Shown one piece after another: positions 54,901 through 63,379 of a stretch of DNA of 64,000 nt (within the stretch, counting starts at the first letter, position 1; each line of letters starts with the position of its first letter). The notes beneath the pieces are model-generated. The model searched no databases. It was not told where the DNA came from and saw only the letters and a list, made by a program, of their open reading frames with translations. The position numbers and the translations under genes were made by a program. Source of the DNA: Burkholderia cepacia (lineage in GTDB: Bacteria; Pseudomonadota; Gammaproteobacteria; Burkholderiales; Burkholderiaceae); assembly GCF_001039005.1 (NCBI RefSeq), contig NZ_LDWR01000055.1, positions 1 through 64,000 of the forward strand. Reading direction: 5' to 3'.

Positions 54901-56028
54901 TCAGAACCGATGCCGGATGCCGACCGTCGCGACCACCTGCGTGTTCGTCGACGAAGCCGCGAGCCCCGTGACGTTCGCGAACCCGAGCGTCGTGCCCGAC
55001 GGCACGCCGAACTGGTGCTGGTACACGGTTTCCGCATACACGTCGGTACGCTTGCTCAGCGCGTAGTCGGCCATCAGCGTCACCTGATGCCATTTCGGCC
55101 GGTGGCTGCCCGTTGCATCGTCGTAGCGGCCTTCGGTGAACGTATAGGCGCCCGCGAGCGAGACCGCCGGTGTCAGCGCATAGCGCGCATTGACCTCGTA
55201 GTTGTCGAAACGCAGTGCGTTCAGCGCGCCGGGCAGCGACGATTCGGCCGTCTCGTCGAACATCGAATGCGTCCACAGCGCGCCGACCGTCAGCCGGTCG
55301 AACGCGTAGCTGCCGCCGGCGCCCATCACGCGCTGGCGCACGGCGGGGAAGTTCGCCCCGTCGTTGTTCGACAGCGCACCGCCGGCCGTCAGCCCGCCGC
55401 GGTTGAGCTGCAGGTACGCGGCGCCGAGGTTGACCGGCCCGTTCGCATACGACACGCCGGCGCTGTACGCACGGTTGTTCGCGAAGCCGCCGGCCGCGTT
55501 GCTGAACCCGTACAGGCCGCCGAACTGCCAGCCGGCGAGCGTCGGGCTCGTGTATTTCACCGCGTTGTCGATGTAGAACGAATCGTCGATGTTGTCGTTG
55601 TCGAACGGGTGCGACGCGAGGTTGTTGCCGTCGCCGTTGTTCGCCATCGCGAGCGGGCCCAGATAGTCGACGACGGCGTCGTACTGGCGGCCGAGCGTCA
55701 GTGCGCCGTACTGGTCGCTCTGCAGGCCGACGTACGCACGGCGGCCGAACATCGTGTTCCGGTACGACTGTGTACCGTTGTTCAGGTTGAAGCCGTTCTC
55801 GAGGCGGAACAGCGCATGCAGGCCGCCGCCGAGATCCTCATTGCCGCTCAGGCCGAAGACGGTATTCGACAGCAGGCCGCTGCCTTGCTGCCATGTGCTT
55901 TTACCCGACTGGTTGTTGGTATAGACGATACCCGCGTCCAGCATCCCGTAGAGCGTGACGCTGCTTTGCGCATGCGCGGCGGCGCCGAAGAATGCGAGGG
56001 AGAGGGTACCGACGACTGCTTTTTTCAT
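54901..56028 (-). CDS. Gram-negative porin (OpcP type)
   Basis: A 375-residue outer-membrane porin precursor from the ATG at 56028 (MKKAVVGTLSLAFFGAAAHAQ), with the signal cut at AHA-QS. The mature start SSVTLYGMLDAGI, the FGLSGNEDLGGGLHALFRLE strand pair, the RRAYVGLQSDQYGALTLGRQ strand and the terminal Phe (GIRHRF) are typical of the 16-stranded trimeric general porins of Burkholderiales. It forms a diffusion channel for small hydrophilic solutes. The open frame upstream of 56028 has no family sequence. Single gene, convergent with the adhesin gene. Confidence 0.95.
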   Translation of the reverse strand: MKKAVVGTLSLAFFGAAAHAQSSVTLYGMLDAGIVYTNNQSGKSTWQQGSGLLSNTVFGLSGNEDLGGGLHALFRLENGFNLNNGTQSYRNTMFGRRAYVGLQSDQYGALTLGRQYDAVVDYLGPLAMANNGDGNNLASHPFDNDNIDDSFYIDNAVKYTSPTLAGWQFGGLYGFSNAAGGFANNRAYSAGVSYANGPVNLGAAYLQLNRGGLTAGGALSNNDGANFPAVRQRVMGAGGSYAFDRLTVGALWTHSMFDETAESSLPGALNALRFDNYEVNARYALTPAVSLAGAYTFTEGRYDDATGSHRPKWHQVTLMADYALSKRTDVYAETVYQHQFGVPSGTTLGFANVTGLAASSTNTQVVATVGIRHRF

Positions 56029-56206
56029 GGAGAGTGCTTCCTGGAAAGGCCCGTAACGACGGGAACGACGATCCGTCGCGCGCACCGGTCGCGAACGCAC
56101 GCGGCTTGTGAAGAACCGCACGCGTTCGCGCCGGATACGCGCGTTCGAATCGATGAAACGGGTGGGGCGCGTGACGCGTGTCACGCGTGGCCGCGGCAAA
56201 CGCCGG

Positions 56207-56521
56207 CTAGTGCTGCAACAGGCGGATCGTGCCGAATTCGGCGGCCGGCAGCAGGCGGAGGATCGACAGGATCGCCGGCGATGCCTGCGAGCGCGCGACT
56301 TCGAGCTCGATGCACGCGCGCCCGGTGCGGTTGTCGATCGCGGCGGTGTAGAAGTTGAGCGCGGCGCCGACGGCCTGATGCAGGCGGCGCCGCACGAGCG
56401 CGAGGTTGTCCGATTCGACGCGGATCGACAGCAGCACGAGTTCGTCCGCGGGGGACCGGCGCCGCGAACGAACGGACGGCAGATCGCGTGAAGCAGCGGA
56501 TTCGGTTCTGGTCGGTTTCAT
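56207..56521 (-). CDS. Small protein with ACT-like pattern, unknown
   Basis: About 104 residues from the ATG at 56521; other ATGs lie up to 11 codons upstream. After a basic N terminus, the part from about residue 28 has strand-helix-strand-strand-helix order (ELVLLSIRVESDN, LALVRRRLHQAVGAAL, ACIELEVARS, ILSILRLLPA), reminiscent of a single ACT-type regulatory domain. Not firmly recognised. It diverges from the kdp locus, with a palindrome between them, and could be a small K+- or nucleotide-responsive partner, but that is a guess. Confidence 0.5.
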   Translation of the reverse strand: MKPTRTESAASRDLPSVRSRRRSPADELVLLSIRVESDNLALVRRRLHQAVGAALNFYTAAIDNRTGRACIELEVARSQASPAILSILRLLPAAEFGTIRLLQH

Positions 56522-56858
56522 GCTTTCATCCCCGGGTCGCATCATGCTCCGCACCGCGGAGATCTCGTGTTGGTCATGGCACCCATTCTAGGAATCGCCG
56601 TGGCGATACGGTGTATAGACTCGCACCGACCCTGAAAAGAACGCGTAAAGACACCGGTTCCGCCGGCTTTCGTCTTTACAGCTTTTTTATTCCCTGTAAA
56701 GAAAATGAACACCGCTTTGATACGCGGATTTCTACACTGTCGCATCCCATTCGCCAGTCGAGCATGGGGGCGTCATCCAGGCCAGCGCCGACACGGCAAG
56801 GCCCGATGCGCCGACGATCGCGTGGATAGGCCGCGCATACGAACAAAAGGGGAAAGCC
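56522..56858. other. kdp upstream control region
   Basis: About 340 bases between the divergent small gene and kdpF. It contains the CTTTACAG/CTGTAAAG palindrome (separate entry), a further GTAAAGAC element at 56645, and AT-rich sequence around 56670-56715 suitable for a promoter. From there to kdpF about 150 bases of untranslated leader would remain. No gene seen. Confidence 0.5.
56674..56701. promoter_or_regulatory. Inverted repeat CTTTACAG-N12-CTGTAAAG upstream of kdp
   Basis: The repeat has perfect 8-bp arms (56674-56681 and 56694-56701) around an AT-rich spacer, and a third half-site-like GTAAAG at 56645-56650. The TTTACA element recalls the 3' half of the E. coli KdpE site (TTTATA-N5-TTTACA). 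It is the best candidate operator for KdpE-controlled expression of the kdp operon, and may also serve the divergent gene. Confidence 0.5.
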
Positions 56859-56939
56859 ATGTTGTGGATCACCGGCGCGTTGTCGATCGCGCTCTTTATC
56901 TATCTGTTTCATGCGCTGATCAAGCCCGAGCGGTATTGA
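56859..56939 (+). CDS. kdpF: KdpF, small stabilising subunit of the K+ ATPase
   Basis: A 26-residue single-TM peptide (MLWITGALSIALFIYLFHAL then IKPERY) starting at 56859 with AAAGGGGAAAG upstream. Its YLFHALIKPERY end matches the YLVYALINAEAF end of E. coli KdpF, which stabilises the KdpABC complex in the inner membrane. It is first in the kdp operon. Confidence 0.87.
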   Translation: MLWITGALSIALFIYLFHALIKPERY

Positions 56940-56981
56940 TCGGCGCGATTCAACAGAAATTCGAAACTATCGGTGGATGTC

Positions 56982-57065
56982 ATGAGCGATTTGCTTTTCG
57001 TATTGTTCACGCTCGCGTTCTTTGTATTGACGGCCGGTTTCATCACCGGCCTCGACCGGATCTGA
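56982..57065 (+). CDS. 27-residue single-TM peptide between kdpF and kdpA
   Basis: An open frame at 56982-57065 encodes 27 residues, starting MSDLLFVLFTLAFFVLTAGF and ending ITGLDRI. It is one TM span with a short charged end, 42 bases after kdpF and 12 before kdpA. E. coli has no counterpart. It could be a second small subunit or a leader peptide; ribosome-binding evidence is modest (GGTGGATGTC upstream). Confidence 0.6.
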   Translation: MSDLLFVLFTLAFFVLTAGFITGLDRI

Positions 57066-57077
57066 GCGAGCGTCGAC

Positions 57078-58781
57078 ATGTTCAACAATCTCATTCAATT
57101 CGCGATCGTTCTCGCGATCATGCTGGCGCTGGTGCCTGTCGTCGGGACATGGCTCGCGCACGCCTTCACGAGCCCGCGCCACGCGTGGGCCGAACGCCGC
57201 ACCTATGCGCTGCTCGGCGTCAATCCCGACGAAGCGATGTCGTGGCAGCGCTACGGCATGGTGTTGCTGCTCAGCAATGCCGGGATGATGCTGCTCGGCT
57301 ATCTGCTGCTGCGCATCCAGGATGCGCTGCCGTTCGATGCGCTGCAGCGCGCCGCGCAAAGCCCCGACCTCGCCTTCAACACGGCCGCGTCGTTCATCAC
57401 GAACACGAACTGGCAGGCGTATGCGGGCGAGAGCAGCCTGTCGAACTTCTCGCAGATGGCCGTCATCACGTTCCTGATGGTGGTCAGCGCGGCAACCGGC
57501 GTCGCGGCCGCGGGCGGCTTCATTCGCGGGCTGAGCCGCAAGAGCGCGGCCGACATCGGCAACTACTGGGTCGATTTCACGCGCGTGACCTATCGCGTGC
57601 TGCTGCCGCTCAGCTTCGTGATGGCGCTCGTGTACGTGTGGCAGGGCATGCCGCAGACGCTCGCGTCCGACGCATGGGCGACCACGCTCGAAGGCGTGCG
57701 CCAGCAGATCGTGATGGGGCCGGTTGCCAGCCTCGAATCGATCAAGCATATCGGCACGAACGGCGGCGGCTTCTTCAGCATGAACGCCGCGCATCCGTTC
57801 GAGAACCCGACGCCGCTCACCAACACGCTGCACATGCTGTCGATGCTGCTGATTCCGTCCGCGCTGACCTACACGCTCGGCACGATGATCGGCCGGCGCC
57901 GCCAGGGCTGGGTGATCCTCGGCGCGTTCGTCGTGATGTTCGTCGGTTTCCTGGCGGTGATCTACCCGGCCGAGCAGCACGGCAATCCGCTGCTCACCGG
58001 GCTCGGCGTCGACCAGCAGATGAGCGCCGTGCAGCCGGGCGGCAACATGGAAGGCAAGGAGATGCGCTTCGGCATCGCACAGACGAGCCTGTTCGCAACC
58101 GTCACGACGGCCGCGACCACCGGTTCGGTCGACGCGATGCATGACTCGCTGACGCCGCTCGGCGGGCTCGTGCCGATCGCGCAGATGATGCTGAACAACG
58201 TGTTCGGCGGCGACGGCGTCGGGCTGATCAACCTGTTCACGTTCGCGATCCTCACGGTGTTCCTCGTCGGGATGATGATCGGGTGCACGCCGGAGTTTCT
58301 CGGCAAGAAGATCGAGGCGCGCGAGATGAAGCTCGTGATGCTCGCGGTGCTCGCGCATCCGTTCAGCATCCTCGGCTTTACCGCGCTGGCGTCGATGCTG
58401 CACTCGACGATGGACAGCCTCGCGAACCTCGGCCCGCACGGCTTCAGCGAAGTGCTGTACGCATACACGTCGGGCACGGCCAACAACGGATCCGCGTTCG
58501 CCGGCCTGAACGCGAACACGCCGTTCTTCAACACGACGATCGGCTTCGCGATGCTGATCGGGCGCTACCTGACGCTGCTGCCGATGCTCGCGGTCGCGGG
58601 CAGCCTCGCCGCGAAGAAGAGCGTGCCGGAAAGCGCGGGCACGCTGTCGACATCGACGGGCCTGTTCGCCGGCTTGCTGATCTTCGTGATCCTCGTCGTC
58701 GGCGGTCTCACGTTCCTGCCCGCGCTCGCGCTCGGCCCGGTCGTCGAGCACCTGCTGATGTCGGGCGGCCAACTGTTCTGA
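57078..58781 (+). CDS. kdpA: K+-transporting ATPase, K+-channel subunit A
   Basis: A 567-residue inner-membrane protein with about ten TM segments that selects and binds K+ for the KdpFABC P-type ATPase. The four selectivity-filter regions are visible: SFITNTNWQAYAGE, GTNGGGFFSMNAAHPFENP, TTAATTGSVDAMHDSLTPLGG and SGTANNGSAFAGL. Length is normal (E. coli 557). The operon allows growth at micromolar K+. The next gene is kdpC, not kdpB. Confidence 0.97.
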   Translation: MFNNLIQFAIVLAIMLALVPVVGTWLAHAFTSPRHAWAERRTYALLGVNPDEAMSWQRYGMVLLLSNAGMMLLGYLLLRIQDALPFDALQRAAQSPDLAFNTAASFITNTNWQAYAGESSLSNFSQMAVITFLMVVSAATGVAAAGGFIRGLSRKSAADIGNYWVDFTRVTYRVLLPLSFVMALVYVWQGMPQTLASDAWATTLEGVRQQIVMGPVASLESIKHIGTNGGGFFSMNAAHPFENPTPLTNTLHMLSMLLIPSALTYTLGTMIGRRRQGWVILGAFVVMFVGFLAVIYPAEQHGNPLLTGLGVDQQMSAVQPGGNMEGKEMRFGIAQTSLFATVTTAATTGSVDAMHDSLTPLGGLVPIAQMMLNNVFGGDGVGLINLFTFAILTVFLVGMMIGCTPEFLGKKIEAREMKLVMLAVLAHPFSILGFTALASMLHSTMDSLANLGPHGFSEVLYAYTSGTANNGSAFAGLNANTPFFNTTIGFAMLIGRYLTLLPMLAVAGSLAAKKSVPESAGTLSTSTGLFAGLLIFVILVVGGLTFLPALALGPVVEHLLMSGGQLF

Positions 58782-58791
58782 GGGAAACATC

Positions 58792-59502
58792 ATGATGCAA
58801 GGCAATCGCCAGGCAGCGGCCGTCGCCGCGCCGGCACCCGGTTCTTCGTTCGGCGCGGCGACGCGCGGCCTCGTGCGGCCCGTGATCGCATCGTCGGTGC
58901 TGTTCATGCTCGTCACCGGCATCGCGTATACGCTGCTCACCACGGGCGTCGCGAACGTGCTGTTCCCGTCGCAGGCACGCGGCAGTCTCGTCCAGCGCGA
59001 CGGCACGACGATCGGCTCGGCGGTGATCGGGCAGCACTTCACGCGCGCCGGTTACTTCCATTCGCGGCCGAGCGCGACGACCGGCACCGATCCGGCCGAT
59101 TCGTCGAAGACGGTCGACCAGCCGTACAACGCGGCCGGCAGCGGCGCGAGCAACCAGGGCGCGACCAGCAAGAAGCTGCTCGCGGATATCGCGCAGCGCG
59201 TGCGGGCGTACCGGCAGGAGAACGGGCTCGCCGCCGGCACGCCGGTGCCGGCGGATGCCGTCACCGCGTCCGCGTCGGGGCTCGATCCCGAGATCTCGGT
59301 CGCGAACGCGCGGCTGCAGGCGACGCGGGTCGCGCAGGCGCGCGGCGTCGATGCCGCGCAGGTCGCGGCACTGGTCGACCGGATCGCCGTGCCGCGCCAG
59401 CTCGGCGTGCTCGGCGAACCGCGCGTGCGCGTGCTCGACCTGAATCTCGCACTCGATCGCACATTCGGCCACGCGGCCGGCGCGCGGCAAGCGCAGCAAT
59501 AA
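58792..59502 (+). CDS. kdpC: K+-transporting ATPase subunit C
   Basis: A 236-residue protein with one N-terminal TM (RPVIASSVLFMLVTGIAYTLL) and a periplasmic domain. Family motifs are GSAVIGQHFTRAGYFHSRPSAT, PYNAAGSGASNQG, ASASGLDPEISVANARLQ and the LNLALD end. KdpC stabilises the complex and raises K+ affinity. It is slightly longer than the E. coli protein (190). It lies between kdpA and kdpB, which is not the canonical A-B-C order. Confidence 0.95.
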   Translation: MMQGNRQAAAVAAPAPGSSFGAATRGLVRPVIASSVLFMLVTGIAYTLLTTGVANVLFPSQARGSLVQRDGTTIGSAVIGQHFTRAGYFHSRPSATTGTDPADSSKTVDQPYNAAGSGASNQGATSKKLLADIAQRVRAYRQENGLAAGTPVPADAVTASASGLDPEISVANARLQATRVAQARGVDAAQVAALVDRIAVPRQLGVLGEPRVRVLDLNLALDRTFGHAAGARQAQQ

Positions 59503-59513
59503 CGGAGTCACTC

Positions 59514-61598
59514 ATGTCTCATATCGAAAGCCCGATCCACCAGGCAGCCATGCCGATCGGCAGCGTGCCGTCGATGCGCTGGACGGCCGTGCTGCGCGAG
59601 GCGTTCCGCAAGCTCGCGCCGCGGGTGCAGCTGAAGAACCCGGTGATGTTCGTCGTTTATCTCGGCAGCATCATTACGACCGCGCTGTGGCTGCAGGCGC
59701 TGACCGGCACCGGCGACGCGCCGGCCGGCTTCATCTTCGCGGTCGCGTGCTGGCTGTGGTTCACCGTGCTGTTCGCGAACGCGGCCGAGGCGCTGGCCGA
59801 AGGGCGCGGCAAGGCGCAGGCCGATGCGCTGCGCGCGGCGCGCAAGCGCGTGTATGCGAAGGTGCTCGACGAGCCGAAGCAGTTCGGCAGCACGAGCCAT
59901 CGCGTACCGAGCGACGAGCTCGCAGCCGGCAGCATCGTGCTCGTCGAAGCCGGCGACACGATTCCGGCCGACGGCGAAGTGATCGACGGCGTCGCATCGG
60001 TCGACGAATCGGCGATCACCGGCGAATCCGCGCCGGTGATTCGCGAGTCGGGCGGCGATTTCTCGTCGGTGACGGGCGGCACGCGCGTGCTGTCCGACTG
60101 GATCATCGTGAAGATCACCGCGCAACCCGGCGAAGCGTTTCTCGACCGGATGATCGCGATGGTCGAAGGCGCGAAACGCGGCAAGACGCCGACCGAGGTC
60201 GCGCTGACGATCCTGCTCGTTGCGCTGACAATCATCTTCCTGCTCGTCTGCGTGACGCTGCTGCCGTTCTCGCAATTCAGCGTGCTGCTGAACGCGTCGG
60301 GCTCGGCCGTGAGCCTGACCGTGCTGATCGCGCTGCTGGTTTGCCTGATCCCGACGACGATCGGCGCGCTGCTGTCGGCGATCGGCATCGCGGGGATGAG
60401 CCGCATGATGCGCGCGAACGTGCTTGCGACGTCGGGCCGCGCGATCGAGGCGGCCGGCGACGTCGACGTGCTGCTGCTCGACAAGACCGGCACGATCACG
60501 CTCGGCAACCGCGAGGCCGTGCAGTTCCGGCCGGCGCCCGGCGTGGACGAGCGTGCGCTGGCCGAGGCCGCGCAACTGTCGTCGCTGGCCGACGAGACGC
60601 CCGAGGGGCGCTCGATCGTCGCGCTTGCGAAGCAGCGCTTCGCGCTGGACGTGAGGGCGGTCGACGGCAGCATCGCGGTGCCGTTCAGCGCACGCACGCG
60701 GATGAGCGGCCTCGATATCGGCGAGCGGCAGGTGCGCAAGGGCGCGGCGTCCGCGATCCGCGCGCACGTCGATGCGCTCGGCGGCGTGTTCCCGCAGGCG
60801 GTCGAGACGGCCGTCAACGATATCGCGCGGCGCGGCGGCACGCCGCTCGTCGTCGCCGATGGCTCCAGGGTGCTCGGCGCGATCGAGCTGAAGGACATCG
60901 TCAAGCACGGGATTGCCGCGCGCTTCGCCGAGCTGCGCAAGGTCGGCGTGAAGACGGTGATGATCACCGGCGACAACCGGCTGACCGCGGCCGCGATCGC
61001 GGCGGAAGCCGGCGTCGACGACTACCTGGCCGAAGCAACGCCCGAAGACAAGCTGCGGCTGATCCGCGAGCACCAGGCGAAGGGCCATCTCGTCGCGATG
61101 ACGGGCGACGGCACCAACGACGCGCCCGCACTGGCACAGGCCGACGTGGCCGTCGCGATGCACAGCGGCACGCAGGCGGCGAAGGAAGCGGCCAACATGG
61201 TCGACCTCGACAGCAACCCGACCAAGCTGATGCAGGTCGTCGAGGTCGGCAAGCAGATGATCATGACGCGCGGCGCGCTGACCACGTTCAGCGTCGCCAA
61301 CGATCTCGCGAAGTATTTCGCGATCATCCCGGCCGCGTTCGTCGCGACGTATCCGGCGCTCGGCGCGCTGAACGTGATGGGCTTGCACAGCCCGACGTCG
61401 GCGATCCTGTCGGCGGTGATCTTCAATGCGCTGATCATCGTCGCGCTGATTCCGCTCGCGCTGAAGGGCGTGAAATATCGGGCGGAGCCGGCCGAGAAGC
61501 TGCTGTGGCGCAACCTGCTGATCTACGGCGTCGGCGGGATCGTCGCACCGTTCATCGGCATCAAGCTGATCGACATGCTGTTGACGCCGTTTATCTGA
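59514..61598 (+). CDS. kdpB: K+-transporting P-type ATPase, catalytic subunit B
   Basis: A 694-residue P-type ATPase that energises K+ uptake through KdpA. The actuator-domain TGES is at 169-172, the phosphorylation motif DKTGTIT has Asp323, the TM motif CLIPTT is at 277-282, and the hinge motif GDGTNDAPAL lies in the P domain. Full length. Start at the ATG at 59514, 11 bases after kdpC. In this operon it is the last structural gene before the kdpDE regulators. Confidence 0.97.
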   Translation: MSHIESPIHQAAMPIGSVPSMRWTAVLREAFRKLAPRVQLKNPVMFVVYLGSIITTALWLQALTGTGDAPAGFIFAVACWLWFTVLFANAAEALAEGRGKAQADALRAARKRVYAKVLDEPKQFGSTSHRVPSDELAAGSIVLVEAGDTIPADGEVIDGVASVDESAITGESAPVIRESGGDFSSVTGGTRVLSDWIIVKITAQPGEAFLDRMIAMVEGAKRGKTPTEVALTILLVALTIIFLLVCVTLLPFSQFSVLLNASGSAVSLTVLIALLVCLIPTTIGALLSAIGIAGMSRMMRANVLATSGRAIEAAGDVDVLLLDKTGTITLGNREAVQFRPAPGVDERALAEAAQLSSLADETPEGRSIVALAKQRFALDVRAVDGSIAVPFSARTRMSGLDIGERQVRKGAASAIRAHVDALGGVFPQAVETAVNDIARRGGTPLVVADGSRVLGAIELKDIVKHGIAARFAELRKVGVKTVMITGDNRLTAAAIAAEAGVDDYLAEATPEDKLRLIREHQAKGHLVAMTGDGTNDAPALAQADVAVAMHSGTQAAKEAANMVDLDSNPTKLMQVVEVGKQMIMTRGALTTFSVANDLAKYFAIIPAAFVATYPALGALNVMGLHSPTSAILSAVIFNALIIVALIPLALKGVKYRAEPAEKLLWRNLLIYGVGGIVAPFIGIKLIDMLLTPFI

Positions 61599-61678
61599 CC
61601 GAACGCGCCGTCGCGGCCCCGTTCACGCCCTCGCGGCGTGCACGGGGCCGTTCGGCGTTTCAATTGCCGGAAGCGATC

Positions 61679-63379
61679 ATGGATGTGAACGTGAACGAAG
61701 CGAATCGACGGGCAACGGGGCTGCGGGATACCGCCGCCCGCCACCGCGAGGCCGGCGCACACCGAGAGCGCTGGCGGATCGTGCTGCGCGCATGCGCAGG
61801 CATGGCCGACCGCATCGCGGGCGCCGGGCCCGACACGCGGCCGGCGCTGGCCGTGCGCGAAGCGCGCCCGCGCGCGCACGTGTGGGTGTCGCAGTACGCG
61901 GTGCCGCTGCTGTTGGCCACGCTCGTTTGCGCGCTGGCGACGCTCGCGGCAAGCGCGCTGCTGCGTGTATTCGATCTGTCGAACGTCGTGATGCTGTTCC
62001 TGATGACGGTGGTGCTGATCGCGCTGCGGCTCGGCAGGCTGGCCGGCGCGTGGGCCGCGTTCGTCTGCGTCGGCTGCTTCGATTTCTTCTTCGTCGAGCC
62101 GAGGCTGTCGTTCGCGGTGTCCGATACGCAGTACGTGTTCACGTTCGCGCTGATGCTGGCCGTCGCGCTCGCGATCGGCCAGCTCGCGGCGCGTCTGCGC
62201 GCGGAGGCACGCGCCGCGCGCGCGAACGAGAAACGCTCGGCCGCGCTCGCGCGGGTCGCACATGATCTGTCGGCCGCGATCGAGACCGAGCAGATCGCGT
62301 CGATCTGCACCGGCACGATCGCGCCGCTGCTCGGCGTGCGCGTCGCGCTGGTGCTGCCCGATGCGGACGACCGGCTGGCGCCCGTGCCCGGCGCGTGGTT
62401 CGTCGATCTGTCGGCCGCGCACTGGACATACGAGCAGGCGCGCAGTGCCGGGTGCGGGATGCCGCCGTTCGAGCGCGCGGCCGCGCAGTACCTGCCGCTG
62501 AAGGCGCCGATGCGCGTGCGCGGCGTGCTCGTGCTGTTCGGCGACGCGCAGCCGGTGCCGACGGACCCCGACGATCGCCGCCTGATCGACGCGCTGTGCT
62601 CGTCGATCGCGATGGCGCTCGAACGCGTGCACTACGTCGGCGTCGCGCAGCACACGCTCGTCCGGATCGAAGGCGAGCGGTTGCGCAACGCGCTGCTGGC
62701 CGCCGTGTCGCACGACCTGAAGACGCCGCTGACCGCGATCCGCGGGCTGGCCGAGACGCTGGAGCGGCCCGAGCGTCTGGCCGACGGGCAGCCGGCGGCG
62801 CTCGCGCACGGCATTCGCAACCAGGCCGAGGCGCTGCACGGGCTCGTCGTGAACCTGCTCGACCTCGCACGGATGCAGAGCGAAGGCGTGCGGCTGAATC
62901 GCGAGTGGCACATGCTCGACGAGATCGTCGGCAGCGCGCTCGCGCATTCGGCCGGCGTGCTGGCCGGCCGCGACGTGAGTGCCGACTTGCCGGCCGACCT
63001 GCCGCTGATCGACGTCGATGCGCTGCTGATCGAGCGCGTGCTGATGAACCTGCTCGATAACGCCGCGAAATACGCGGGTGCGGACGCGGTCGTGGCGGTG
63101 CGCGCGCGCGTGTTCGGCGAAACGCTCTACGTGTTCGTCGAGGACGACGGGCCCGGCTTCGTCGCACGCAACACCGAGCCGCTGTTCGAGCCGTTCGAGC
63201 GCGAACGCAAGGAATCGTCGATCAGCGGCGTGGGGCTCGGGCTCGCGCTGTGCCGCAGCATCGTCAACGCGCACGGCGGCTCGATCCGCGCGGTGCCGCT
63301 CGATCCGCACGGCGCGCGGTTCGAGATTCGCCTGCCATTGGGCGCGCCGCCCGACATCGAACACGAGAGCCGCACATGA
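61679..63379 (+). CDS. kdpD: KdpD-type sensor kinase lacking the N-terminal KdpD/USP domains
   Basis: A 566-residue protein from the ATG at 61679. It begins almost directly with the DUF4118 four-TM region (about 70-170), then a GAF-like domain (~185-318), HisKA with phospho-acceptor H345 (AAVSHDLKTPLTA) and HATPase (NLLDNAAKYA, DDGPGF, GVGLGLAL). The ~350-residue cytoplasmic KdpD and UspA-like N terminus of canonical KdpD (about 890 residues, with a Walker A) is absent. Only 80 bases separate it from kdpB, and the frame upstream is kdpB read out of phase. Its stop overlaps the kdpE start (ATGA). It is expected to sense low K+ or turgor, but by a reduced input set. Confidence 0.9.
   Translation: MDVNVNEANRRATGLRDTAARHREAGAHRERWRIVLRACAGMADRIAGAGPDTRPALAVREARPRAHVWVSQYAVPLLLATLVCALATLAASALLRVFDLSNVVMLFLMTVVLIALRLGRLAGAWAAFVCVGCFDFFFVEPRLSFAVSDTQYVFTFALMLAVALAIGQLAARLRAEARAARANEKRSAALARVAHDLSAAIETEQIASICTGTIAPLLGVRVALVLPDADDRLAPVPGAWFVDLSAAHWTYEQARSAGCGMPPFERAAAQYLPLKAPMRVRGVLVLFGDAQPVPTDPDDRRLIDALCSSIAMALERVHYVGVAQHTLVRIEGERLRNALLAAVSHDLKTPLTAIRGLAETLERPERLADGQPAALAHGIRNQAEALHGLVVNLLDLARMQSEGVRLNREWHMLDEIVGSALAHSAGVLAGRDVSADLPADLPLIDVDALLIERVLMNLLDNAAKYAGADAVVAVRARVFGETLYVFVEDDGPGFVARNTEPLFEPFERERKESSISGVGLGLALCRSIVNAHGGSIRAVPLDPHGARFEIRLPLGAPPDIEHESRT

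Noticed and set aside
59687..61678. In-frame 5' extension of kdpD giving a 1230-codon open frame
   Set aside because: It is the kdpB gene read out of phase; composition is Arg-rich and no KdpD N-terminal motif (such as a Walker A) is present.
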